From Otis tarda (Eukaryota > Chordata > Aves > Otidiformes > Otididae), in assembly GCA_026413225.1 (NCBI GenBank), contig CM048557.1, positions 3,038,001 to 3,102,000 on the forward strand: a stretch of DNA of 64,000 nt, given 5' to 3'. Below are positions 41,432-52,439 of this stretch, in pieces (positions within the stretch are counted from its first letter, which is position 1; each line of letters begins with the position of its first letter). The position numbers and the translations under genes were made by a program. The notes beneath the pieces are model-generated. The model saw nothing but the letters and a program-made list of their open reading frames with translations, did no database searches and was not told the origin of the DNA.

Positions 41432-41901
41432 GTAAGTACATTTAATGCACAGTTAACAAGGGTAGCTGGGGCCCATGTCCGAGTACCTGAGTTGACGTTA
41501 TTACCACATTTCCTACAGACTCACTGTTTCTGAAGCTGTTAGTGCATGAACACATCTCAAGATTCAGTGACTTGTTTTGCCATTTTTTTCTCCTGGTCCT
41601 GCTGAGTATCCATAAATCTGCTAGGAGTGATGGTAAGGCCATTGGGAGAAGACCCATGCTTATATGATTTTTAACTCATACCCTCACTGCAAAGTACGTA
41701 AAAAGGTTACAATCACAAATAAACCAAAGCACAACTTTATACCTTAGGTCAGGCACAAAAACTTGAAAAAAAGAAGTTTTCCGCATGGAAATGGAATGGA
41801 ATTAATAACAAATTTCAGGTAAGAGCTTATGGTAACGGCATTGTGAAGACCTGCACTTAAACCTAATGAGACCAGTTTTATGAAGCATATCGGAGTGTTA
41901 T

Positions 41902-41970
41902 TACAGAATAATTGAGTTACAGCATAGTTGAGGTTGGAAGGCACCTATTCAGATCACCTACTTCAATTCC
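41902..41970 (-). mobile_element. Old CR1 3' tail fragment
   Basis: The plus strand reads TTACAGAATAATTGAG, then GTTGAGGTTGGAAGGCACC, then CAGATCACCTACTTCAATTCC. This is a diverged version of the CR1 3' end seen intact at 13279 and 23353 (ATAGAATGG, GTTGGAAGGGACC, CATCTAGTCCAACC). Only about 70 bases are recognisable and no coding sequence remains. It probably comes from an older CR1 subfamily than the other copies. Confidence 0.75.
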
Positions 41971-44900
41971 TAAGAGCTTGTTTTCATTAGTATATACATC
42001 AACGTTGTCTGGAATGTCACCAAGGCACCGAATGTATAGGACAAAGATGATTTAACAAAAATTTCATTACTGATTACAGAATGATAGAACGTTTTTAGTA
42101 AAAGATGAAGAAGCCTTATGCAGGAAGATCTTAATACATCCCTTGTCTAAAACTGCACACAGCTAATACCATCCAGATGAAATGCAAAAACTTTGCTTCC
42201 CAGAATGGTTGGTGCTCGTTTCCTATCTAAGATGTTGGATTTATCTCCCCAAGGTCTTTCCTAGAGAATGTTTTTTCTCTGGAGTGAAACATCAAAATAC
42301 TTCCAGTTAGGAGCTGACTGGATTACACGCATTAGTTTATAATCACCACAGAAACACATTCATAAATCTTACTGCAATGTCATTAGAATAAGATGTTCTG
42401 ATTAAGTGTTATTAAAGCAGATGTTACCATCTGCAGCGTACTGTAGTGGAATAAAAATATGATTCACTACATTCAAGGGACTTTCGGCAAATACTTTCCC
42501 CTGTCAAACTAAGACTTCTGAAATAAACTTTGGGTTGAAAATAGCACAAATTGGAAACAAAATTACTTCTTTGTATGAGCAGTACAGACAGAAACAAGAA
42601 GGCATCCCCAGCTAAGTCATCTCTCAGTGTGGAGACCAGCAAGAATTGTTTTCAGAAAAGAATAAAGTAAAACAGCAGTTCCCATATTGTCCGTGCTTGA
42701 AATATAGATTATAGTTCAGTACCTTAGATTTATCTTTACTAATTACTTTAACTGGCATACAATCTGTTGATCTTAAAGGGTATGAAGACATCGCCAACAA
42801 GTGAATCATTCTCTATGAATATTCATACATGTTACTCGTTACTGTAACGAAAACAAGACTCACAGTCAGCATCTGATAAGCAACACTCAAAATAGAGCCA
42901 GGCTTTGGACCTGTCTTGACTTTAAGCCTTCAGTCTTATATCACCCCTCCAGCCTAATTCGAGATTTTGCTGAAAGAGAATCAGGCTTGCTGATCTTTTT
43001 TCTCCAAATTCACATCTGGTTCAAGAAACTATCATCAATTTAGCACCATGTCCTTGGGCGATATGCAAAAGATCTCTCATACAGTCAGCAGTTCATGCTC
43101 TGTCATTGCAACTTTTTGAAAGTCAAATCCACCACGTACCAGTGCTGGCATGTTGTCTGCCACATACTATCTGGTCACCGTCAGGTTTCTTATCTTTTCC
43201 TCTCTCTAAACCACAAGGCACTATTTTCCCTGTATTCAATTCTCAACTTTTATCCTCAGTTACTTCAGGTTTTACCTGGATAATTCAGCTAAACAGATGA
43301 ACATATATTTATTTTATATCCACATAAAAATGTAAGAATATGTTTTATATATCACATACGCAGAGTTCAGAAAAACACTAATGGCTCCCCATTAGTTTGC
43401 TGATCATCTGGCAGAGAAATAATTTTCTCCTGTCTGGTCCAAGAATATGCTGAAAGATGCATCCTACATAACTGAGATTGTATCATTTCTTTGATTCCTT
43501 AATTCAGGAAGCAGAATAGGGAAACCCCATGTTAGTACTGTCTTATGCATGTGAAGATATAGAATCTTCCTCTTTAATCATTATGAAAATATACAGGTCT
43601 TTCTGCTCAGCAGCTTTGGGATACAGGTCTTCCAGAAATAGTAGTAAGCTACACAATATTCATAACAATCTTGCTTCACAGGTTATCACATTAGAGTTTA
43701 AAATCCAGGTCATGCTTATAGTCCTTTAAACCACTACTTTGTAACTTGGCAGATGCACAGTATAAACATAAAATCCACAAATTGACCTAGACTGGCAACT
43801 GTGCCATTAGGATTTACTCTTTATGTTTCTTTCAGAAAGGAATTATGTTTGTAATTGAACTTCTTTGTTCTCTGCATCAATGAATTGTCAAATAAGAGCA
43901 AAGTGCTATTGGGAAATGGCTTTATAGTAAATAAATACATGAAGATGCAGGGAAACAAAAGAAGTAACAAGAGGCTTGAAATAAAAACATGGAGCTAAAA
44001 CATACAGGCAGAGGCATCTAGCTACAAAAAAAAAAATCCAACCCTTATTCTGCTGCTTAATATGCATCTATTTAAAAGTAGAAGAATTATAAAATACTGT
44101 AAAGGAGTGGCAGGAAGACATTCAAGCTGCCACCGTTTATCAAAGACATGTTATTACCTCAAAGCTGGTGCTGATTGTCCAAAGGTGGGAGTCTCAGTTT
44201 CTGCAGTTCTTCAAAGTAACAGGTGAGTTGATAGCACAAAAGAGGTAAGAGCAAACTGGAGAAAATTTAGAGAACTTAAAATAGTTCATGGCTTAAACTT
44301 TCCAGTTTTCAAGAAATCAGGGTACCAAAGCTAAATGATTTCATATGCATGTGCTGAACTCTGGTAACTGATCAAGCATGCCTCCAAGGGCAGCCATTGC
44401 TAGCTAAACTTTATTTAGTAGCTTAGGAAAATTTCAAGATTATACCTCAAAAAGTTGAATTTACTGAACTCTGAGGATGAGGTGGCAAATTGAAATTATA
44501 AACATCTCCAAAGACTTGAATGACACAACTTCACTAACAGAAGACTGACTTTTGAAGGTTCTCACCAACTACCCTAAACTCTCTTCTGTTGCATTCCTAT
44601 TTCTACACTGTTAGGTATATCTGGAAAACACAGAAAAGTCTTGCTTGGTATGGTATGTTGAATGATAACGTTTGCATCTATGCCAAGTGGTCATTATCAC
44701 AAAGCATATTTCCCTATGCATCATGCTTTGATAAACACTAAATCCTCTGAATCATACTTTAGACATCTAAAGCAAGAAGACTGTTTCATCCCGTTCCCGT
44801 AAATATCTTATTTGGGGAGAGAGTGGAAGGAGGAACGTGGATTTTATAGCAAAGCCCCACTGAGGCTCTGCTTGTATGAGCATAGTCCTTTGCTAATCTT

Positions 44901-46082
44901 ACCAGGTCAAGGCCCTTGTTTGTTTGAGCTGAAAGGCTCAAACAAATCTCTAGCTGTGGGGAAAGTGAGTTAAGTTTCTGGACCGTCTTTGAGTAGTCTA
45001 ATAAGAGTGAGAGGAGCACCTAGGGATAAGTGCTTTAGAGGTTTTTGTGGGAGTTCGTTTTGAACACAAAAAGAGACCAGAAAGAGGCAAACAGGAAACA
45101 AGTTAGGTAAATGAGGGCTAGAAGCAGAGCTCCACATGGAAAAAAAACCAAGGTGGGTCATCATCTTTTGTTCTTTTGCATTTTCCCATGTTTTGTACTC
45201 ATAGCACATTCTCCCTCTGCCTCTCCCCCTTGTTGCTGACCTGATCAAAGTGTTCAGGGAAGGTGACTCTTAAGGTCTTCGCTTAGTCTTTTCCATGTGT
45301 TCTTTTCCCATCCTCCATCCAAACACACTCTAGCACATTAAATCACATTATGCTGCCTTAGAGCCTGCACAGTCTACAATAACAGAGGGACTCAATGTAA
45401 CAGAAGCATGACAGAGGAAACAGGGAGAATTGACACAAGAACCCAGAAAGCACTTCTCTAGTCTATGCCTACACTGCTGTATTCTCCCTTTGCTTACACA
45501 CACCCTTCAATCATTTTTCCACATCAACAAACCGAGATCAGATACAGTAGGAGTGAGGGGAGGATAGTGTTTATTATCCCATCTCTACTTACTCCTTCCC
45601 TACTTCCTTCCTATCCTCCCTGCTTCTAACATAGTCCAAATATGGATGGGATTGCTGGAGTGAAATAAAGATGGTAGTGCCCTCTGCCACCATTCCTCTA
45701 ATTTCTCAACTTCCTAGGGCAGGAGATGAAAGCAGCAAGGGAACACAGAACCAGGGAACAATGCTGCCAGCCCAATTCCTACCATGCTTCAGCCACACAG
45801 ATCGATCAGTTTCTGCCCCCTCCCTTTAATTTGGTGCTTTCCACAGGGCAGAGTCCCACACGTATGATAGATAAACTGCTATTAAGTTTGCAAAGACACT
45901 TGATTATTACCTGGCGTAGGTCAATGAAGCATTTAAGTCTTCAAAAGTGATGCTAACATTAGTTCAAAACAGTTAGAGCCATAACATGTGCGTCTACACA
46001 GATATAAACATCAGCAGTGGCAAGATTAGTCTTGAGCTATCCCTCAGCTTAAGTCTTGTTACCGGGGACCTGAAATTATTTT

Positions 46083-46108
46083 TTTATATATATATATATT
46101 TTTTTTAA
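46083..46108. repeat. T-run flanked (TA)n microsatellite
   Basis: A T run leads into about eight TA units and a second T run. It is simple sequence in intron 1. Confidence 0.9.
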
Positions 46109-47673
46109 CATATTATTTTTCCCTCATATTCTGGTACCAAGTTACACTTATCCAAAAGACAAACGTAAAGTTCTTTTGAGTTCTCTCTCTGCTCTAACTT
46201 ACATCGAGTTTCCTTCAGTTTCAAGAAGCCCTTAAAACTACTTCCAACTGAAACTATCAGCAAACAGAGGGTAAATCCATATAATTTAAAAAACAACCCA
46301 TATTTGCTTAGGTTTGTCCCAATTTGTCCTTTCACTTTCACAGTATTCTGAGTTCTACTCCAAGCATTTCTCCATTAGGAAGATACAAGGGAGCATAAAA
46401 ATTTATTGGTTTTAGCTAAGTTCATACAGCAGACCCAATTCAAAGTCTGGAACACAAACAGAGTAAATCAATAAACCTGGAAAGCTGAAATTCAGCCGTT
46501 TTTGCTCTCCCATCTACTCTTTCCACATTTCCATACAAGTTTCAGAATGAAGCCCTTCATGCACCTGTTCACATATTCCTGTTTAAAAAAAAAAAAAACT
46601 AAACAAAAAACCCCCAGAAAAGTGCTCCTCACTGTTCATTCTCCTGCCAAAACTCTGCAATTAAAAATCTTAAATTGCAGAAGACCTTCATGACTATGGA
46701 AATACATGTTGTACATGCAAATGTTCAAAAGCACATACTGCACTTCACCTACATGCAGCCAGATCCAGTTACTGACCTACCAAATTAATGCTTAACATCT
46801 TATTCTGCCCCACGCAAAACTGAACAAACGATCGTACACAAAGGGGTGTGATTCCTCATCCTTCTTGTAAATGTTACAGGGGAGGTATTATCACAGCAGC
46901 ACGATAACAAGAGTGCTGAACGGTGAAACTGGGGATCACCCGACATCTCCTCATACTCTTACCTCCCTTATCTCTGTACTGGTAAAACAGCCCATAATAG
47001 CCAGTTTCATCTTCCAGCTGTTCCTTTCTAAACATTCTTTCAACTATCTTACTTCCCCCCACATACCTCTTCTCTGAATTAATTTTCAATTACAGACTGG
47101 GGGTGGGGAGAACAGCTGACTTCCACTTTACAGAACCTGGCTGCAACTGGGTGCCCTTACTGGCAGCAGAGTTTCTGAATCGACTGTTCTATGTCAATAA
47201 AACGGTTTATTTACTGAACTGCAAGTTGAACTCAAGTTTCAAAGCTTTGCTCACTGTGAGAATAAATATTTAACTTACAGGAGCCGCGTGTATTTAAAAG
47301 TCTTCTCAACAGCACGGAGCCCTTAACTCTCACAGCAATAGCGGAGGTGTTAACAAGGAGAAGCAACAGGCGCTGCAGTCCCATCCGCAGCAGGATTCCT
47401 GGAGGATCCCCTTTTCAGAACGGCCGAAAAGCCCCAGAAACCGCCAGGAGCCCGGTGCCCCGCTGACCTGCCCGCTGCCTGCCGCGGCCCCTCGGGACGG
47501 CGCAGCCCAGCGCTCCGCCACCTCACCGCCGAGCCCCGCGCCCACAGGACACCCGACACGCCCGGGGCAGCGGCGACAACCCTGCCCGCCGAGGCAGGAC
47601 CCTTCCGCTCAGCACCCTCCCACGCAGCCCGCCCCCGGCTCAGCACCGCCCGCCCCCCCCCGCGGGGACCGAC

Positions 47674-47790
47674 CTGCGCGGCGGCAGCGCCTCCCGCGCC
47701 CCGCTCCCGGCCGCTCGCGCCTCTCCAGGTGCGCCACATGGCGGCGGCCGCTCCGCGCGCGCCCCCAGCTCCCCTCACGCGCGTGAGGGA
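47674..47790 (-). other. PPFIBP2: Candidate first exon of PPFIBP2 (donor uncertain)
   Basis: Inferred, not proven. If transcription starts just downstream of the CCAAT box, the first minus-strand donor is GCAG/GTCGGT with the exon ending at 47674. Two alternatives lie further along: GGGCAG/GTCAGC ending at 47468 and CTCCT/GTAAGT ending at 47279; the last is closest to the consensus. A minus-strand ATG at 47739 in good context (GCCGCCATG) opens a 22-codon frame up to the 47674 donor (MWRTWRGAS start), so it could be an upstream ORF or an alternative N-terminus. The left start of the exon is unknown. Confidence 0.35.
47735..47745 (+). promoter_or_regulatory. YY1-like site
   Basis: CACATGGCGGC is one base from the YY1 consensus AANATGGCGGC, often found just downstream of start sites in CpG-island promoters. 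It contains the palindrome CATG, so ATG codons face both ways here. Confidence 0.5.
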
Positions 47791-47814
47791 CGCCGCGCGC
47801 TCGGCCCCCGCGCC

Positions 47815-47819
47815 ATTGG
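47815..47819 (-). promoter_or_regulatory. CCAAT box (minus strand)
   Basis: ATTGG on the plus strand lies within GCGCCATTGGCTGCG, so CCAAT reads towards PPFIBP2. It lies about 75 bases upstream of the minus-strand ATG at 47739 and fits an NF-Y site 60-100 bases before a start site. Confidence 0.55.
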
Positions 47820-47859
47820 CTGCGGAGACCGGACCGGCGGCGGCAGCGGCTGCCACCCC

Positions 47860-47867
47860 CACGTGAC
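47860..47867. promoter_or_regulatory. E-box CACGTGAC
   Basis: A canonical CACGTG core with a 3' AC, the form bound by USF and MiT/TFE factors. It lies between the CCAAT box and the GC box. Confidence 0.45.
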
Positions 47868-47878
47868 AGCAAGCTGAC

Positions 47879-47888
47879 GGGCGGGGGG
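47879..47888 (+). promoter_or_regulatory. GC box (Sp1-type)
   Basis: GGGCGGGG followed by more G. A purine-rich stretch (GGAAGAGGGAGAGGGAGGG) follows to about 47909. Confidence 0.5.
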
Positions 47889-48180
47889 GGAAGAGGGAGA
47901 GGGAGGGAAAGTGCGCCGGCAGGTGCGAGGGGGCCGCGTCCGGCGCGGGGCAGCCGTTACCTCGGCCCCAGGGGACCCCGCGGCGGGGGCAGGGTCCGGA
48001 GCCACTTCGGTGCCTCGTCACCGCGCCCCGGGCCCGGTAGGAGCTGCCAGGGAGCTTCGGGACAGCCGCAGTCGGTCTGGCCCGCGCAGCCCAGGTGGGA
48101 AGCAGTGAGGCTGACAGGCAGGTGGGTGCCCTCCACTTCCCCACAGCAGCGCCTCGGCCTCGGTGTGCGCACCTGTAGCA

Positions 48181-51100
48181 GTACAAAAATGCCTGAGGCC
48201 CACGGCCAACCCCTCATGTCAGCGTAAAATCAAGGCTGCACCAAGGCTCCCGACTACAGAGTGCAGCCTGGTCCCTGACAGGACAGACAGTAGAGGAGAA
48301 TCATTTTTCAGGGTTTCTGGAAGGTTCCTGGCTGGGCAGTACCTCAGCTTCTGCAGTTTCCGTGTTCCCTGCAGGAACTTGGTGAGGTCTGGCTTGCTGA
48401 GCTGCAGCCTTCTACACCTTGGCTCCCCAGGAACCTTTCCCATCACCTCACTGCAGAGATGGAAACTGGGTATTACCACCCCTTCAGTGAATTTCAGTGT
48501 GAAAGGAAGGGTTTGGACAACTTGCCCCCCCCCCCTTCCTGAATTTTATTCTTTGTATCATTATTGCTGGAAGTAGAACAATTTATTAAAACTATGCTGT
48601 TTTAAATAGTCCTACTAAGCATATTTTTGGTGCATAGTCATGCATACCAGGGATTTTCTAGGTTGACAAAACTGTTATTAACTGAGAACAGCAATACTCT
48701 CTTTCTCCAAAGATTTAAAAATCAGGTATTTTTGAACTTAAAGCACTTCTTATCTATTTTAGTTCTGTTAGTAAAATAATAGCATAGGCAATTTATATTG
48801 CTATAAGTGTTTTATGTCATATTTCTGTTGACTCCTGTTTTAAAAAAAATTCTCTAATGCTATGTTTATGATTGCAAAAATCTCTAGTACAGGAAGTCTC
48901 CCAGGAAGTAAACACATAAAACAAAAAGACACACTCTAAAGGCGTTAGGTTTTTTTTCTGTCTGTAGAGATTCCAAGATTACTTCTAGAAATATGAAAAG
49001 TGCTTCAAGTTTTGGTCATTGGGGATTTACTGGTCTCTTTGAGTGCCTTGCTGATCTGAAATCTCATAAAGGTTTCTGTTTTCTTGTTTTTACCCAAACA
49101 GCTCATCCTACCCGTGTGATACTGATACATTTCTTTCACAGAGTACTTCTGTCACTTTTCTAGTGAGTTGGCTAAACAACAGAGAGTATTTAGCAGAAAG
49201 TGAGATAAAGAGTTTCGAGTACTTGTACCATCCACAATGTAATTAACACACACTTTTCGCTGTTTGTGGAGTGGTTGTATTTCAACCACCACTGTTTGCT
49301 GTCTTCCCTCTGCAATGATGTTGACTTCCATTTAAGTAGTCTAAGCATGTTTTAATGAAATTCTCTTACTTAGAATAATTGTCCTCAATTTTAGAATTTT
49401 GCCTAGGTAAGCTTGTAGTGTATTTGGAATGATGAAACATTTTGTTCCCTGTTACCAACTGATGCACTCTCTGACCTTGTGAAAGTTACGTATGATTTCA
49501 GTTTTCTTTTAATCTTATGCGTGAGACCAAGACCGTGAATCACACACTAGATATTCCAGATAAAAAGTTGGACCTCACTTACAGAGCAAAAATGCCTAAG
49601 GTGGGAGAGGGAGAAAATGGGAAGAGAAGCAGAACACCTTTGAAACATCTCTGAACATGCTAAAGGATAATTAAAACTGGCAAGAATCCACAGGCTGTGT
49701 ATTAATTTGGCTTGCTCTTGAATTTTTCTTGTCTTTCCTCTCAGCTTTGAGGTTGTCATCTTAAATAGGTCACATAGAGGAGTGGTCAAAATTGTAATGG
49801 TTGATAACATTTGCATCTTTCGTAATACTGATACCAAAGAGTATTGCTATAGCACCACTGTTTGCAGTATTGTTAAACCATTTGGGAAAGGGTCAGTGGA
49901 ATTTAGAACAATCTGGGCAAAGCTGGGAGTCTTTTTCAACAGCAGCGTGGCTTCCCCTCCTTTTCCCCGGCTAGCCTCGCTGGGTGTCTAGGACAGGTGT
50001 CTAGGTGACTTTCCACTTGAGGAAACCAGCATCTGCGATGTCATTTACTCCTTTATGACCATGTAGGGTTGTTACCTACTTTCTTGTTTATTCCTGACCT
50101 GAAATAGCCTGGACCCTGCTGGTATATGTTGTATTTTGTTGGGAAAAGCAGTGTCAGCCAGTGCATGGGAAGGCGAGCATGGCCTTGTCCTAGTGCTGTG
50201 AAGGGAAGAGACCTGGAACAGAGAGGCTGTGCAATTACTGCCACTCCCTTGGGAAGCAAAGGCAGAATCAGAGGGAGGTTGAGCAGCACAAACCAGAATA
50301 CAGCAGAATACCAGCAGAATACAAACCACTGTCCTGCCACTGCTACAGTATTCATGAGGAATCATTTTACTATTCCCTATTGTTTGATATATGTAGTGCT
50401 GATACCACTGTAATATTATTGTACCACCAGAAAGCAGAGAGAATCCTAATTTTGGGCTGCCTTAAGCTTGTTGATCCTGTCTGTCCTGTTTAATATATTT
50501 TTAAGTGGATTAAGTGGATTAATTCTGCATCTCTCTCTCTCAGCATAGCGGGTTTCAGAAGCACTCCCTCAGCTGTCCTGGCCTCTTGGCTAATTACCAT
50601 TCCAGAAGTCCCCCCTTCAATAAGAGTGGTTTGTTTCTTTTCTGCAGTAGTGCAGACACATTACTGTCACAAAGCTGGCATTGTGTTAAGTCTTTGCCTC
50701 TCTTATATAACAATGAAGCTTTTTCAGGCAGAGCAGAACCATCCTTCTCAGAAAAGACCTATGAATAAAACAAGTTAGGAACCCCAAAAGAGAACACTGC
50801 CAGGCACTGCTTTACTGACCATCTTATTTTCTTCTATCTAAAAATCAGTGGAAAGTTACCTGTGAGGTCCCACATGTTGCTCTATGACTGTTTATCTCAA
50901 CTAGATATAATGAACAGGGTATATTTTTATTTTGTTAAAAATCATTGAGTGGAACTATCTGAGTTTCACTTCCTCAGTGTCATAGTCACATTGTGGGTCA
51001 CGCTGACAATGCTGAGAGGCCCTATATTTGAGTTCAGGCCATGTTCCTCATCCTGCAAGCATGCCTGAATGGCGCTTAGGATTTTGCACGTTAGTGGTTT

Positions 51101-51265
51101 TTTCATAGTGCCCTGCTTGGTCTGTTACTGGATTGTACAGAAAAGGGACAAAATGGTTCATAGTCACTGAAGGGTAAGGACCAAACCAGACACTTAGATG
51201 AAGGCTCTAAATGACTATGCTCCCTACATAGAAGCTCATGGCTGTAAGGCAGGAAAAAACATTCA
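48181..51265. other. Unassigned intergenic or 5' flanking DNA
   Basis: Composition returns to AT-rich. I saw no exon that I can name. A run of 11 C lies at 48525-48535. Short direct repeats occur at about 50294-50325 (CAGAATAC units) and 50505-50523 (AAGTGGATT twice). If the CpG island is bidirectional, a plus-strand transcript would begin just left of this interval. Confidence 0.6.
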
Positions 51266-51908
51266 CAGAATCATAGAATGGTTTGGGTTGGAAGGGACCT
51301 TCAAAGGTCATCTAGTCCAACCCCTCTGCAAGAAGCAGGGACACCTCCAACTAGATCAGCTTGCTCAGAGCCCTGTCCAACCTGGCCTTGAATGTTTCCA
51401 GGGATGGGGCATCCACCACCTCTCTGGGCAACCTGTTCCAGTGTTTCACCACCTTCATGATAAAAATTTTTTTCCTTATGTTTAATCTGAATCTATCCTC
51501 TCTCAGTTTAAAACCATTACCCCTTGTCCTATCACAACAGCCCCTACTAAAGAGTTTCTCCCCATCTTTCTTGTAGGCCCTTTTTAAATATTGAAAGGCT
51601 GCAATAATGTCTCCCCAGGGCCAGGCTGAACAGCCCCAACTCTCTCAGCCTGTCCTCATAGGAGAGGTGCTCCAGAGGTGCTCTGATCATCTTCATAGCC
51701 CTCCTCTGGAACTGCTCCAACAGGTCCATGTCCTTCTAATGTGGGAGGCTCCAGAGCTGGACACAGTACTCCAGGTGGGGTCTCACCAGAGTGGAGTAGA
51801 GGGGGAGAATCACCTCCCTCGATCTGCTGGCCATGCTTCTTGTGATGCAGCCTAGGATGCGGTTGGCTTTCTGGGCTGCGAGTGCATCTTGATGGCTCAT
51901 GTCCAGCT
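51266..51908 (-). mobile_element. CR1 LINE 3' fragment, damaged ORF2
   Basis: The left edge has the CR1 tail (CAGAATCATAGAATGG, then GGTTTGGGTTGGAAGGGACC), and the element reads on the minus strand. About 640 bases remain, ending near the segment encoding the LNMS-type block at about 51908, where similarity stops. The frame is broken: extra bases in the [11 protein letters not shown] block (near 51670), a changed codon in the SPQH block and a small deletion near 51620. It is older than the 13.3 and 23.4 kb copies and lies outside the probable PPFIBP2 transcript. Confidence 0.95.
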
Positions 51909-52387
51909 AATATATTCATGTTTTAATACATCAGTTTGCAGTATGTTCCAAATTGCTGGTTTATTTGCTGAAAAGTTTTTATAAAGCTTTAATTTTACTG
52001 TTTATACAGGAGAGTAAACTAACTGCAACTAATGTAGTCTAAATTCAGTCTCAACCATTCTGGTTTTTTATTATCAATTTACTCAAGAATTCTCACAACA
52101 GCTACCTAAGACCTCATGTTCTTCTTTATCAAAAGCTTTACTCCAACAAGACTACAGCAAAGGTTAGTCACAGTGTGATTTTACTGTTTTCTCCATATCA
52201 CAGTGCTCATATTCATAGACTGTACAGGCTATGAAACACTAGCATTAAAACAATTAATAAACATTGTGATGCAGTACTGTGAAAGCTACAAGTAGTGTGT
52301 AATCTCTTGTTTGTGAAAAAATGATCCATTTAAATACTCAGAGATTTCCCTTCATGTAAATTTGGTTAAATCAGCTCCAGACAGGAA

Positions 52388-52439
52388 ATAATGGATTGGC
52401 GAATCCTTCCCCTTTGACTCCATACAGCTAATCCATTAT
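52388..52439. repeat. Perfect 10-base inverted repeat with 32-base loop
   Basis: ATAATGGATT at 52388-52397 is the reverse complement of AATCCATTAT at 52430-52439. The right arm lies in GCTAATCCATTATG, which contains TAATCC (bicoid/OTX/PITX-type core) and CCATTA (homeodomain core). Confidence 0.8.

Larger units (their letters stand above)
28934..47673 (-). other. PPFIBP2: Probable first intron of PPFIBP2
   Basis: The acceptor at 28935-28934 requires at least one upstream non-coding exon. The only promoter-like sequence to the right is the CpG island at about 47.5-48.1 kb, so this interval of 18-19 kb is inferred to be intron 1. Its right end depends on which donor is used (see the candidate first-exon entry). 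I found no further exon or RNA gene. Frames at 33061-33522 and 35857-36354 (153 and 165 codons, plus strand) match no known family and are near what chance gives in a window this size. An additional untranslated exon could be hidden here. Confidence 0.6.
47340..48180. promoter_or_regulatory. CpG island, probable PPFIBP2 promoter, possibly bidirectional
   Basis: Composition changes abruptly from AT-rich to very GC-rich with dense CpG, the only such block in the window. It contains an inverted CCAAT box, a GC box, a CACGTGAC E-box and a YY1-like site, with no TATA box: a housekeeping-type promoter. Its place upstream of the PPFIBP2 start exon on the minus strand, in the right orientation for CCAAT, suggests that it starts PPFIBP2 transcription. 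Donor-like sites also point right on the plus strand (CAG/GTGCGA at about 47921 and GCAG/GTGGGT at 48122), so divergent transcription is possible. The long open frames here, such as 278 codons on the minus strand at 47350-48186, reflect lack of A/T-rich stop codons, not coding. Confidence 0.85.

Noticed and set aside
47350..48186. 278-codon minus-strand frame in the CpG island
   Set aside because: Very GC-rich DNA has few stop codons. The translation is Arg/Ala/Gly-rich with no domain, and several frames are open at once.
48163..48576. 137-codon plus-strand frame next to the CpG island
   Set aside because: Considered as RIC3 exon 1. It lacks the hydrophobic N-terminal segment and any RIC3-like motif.
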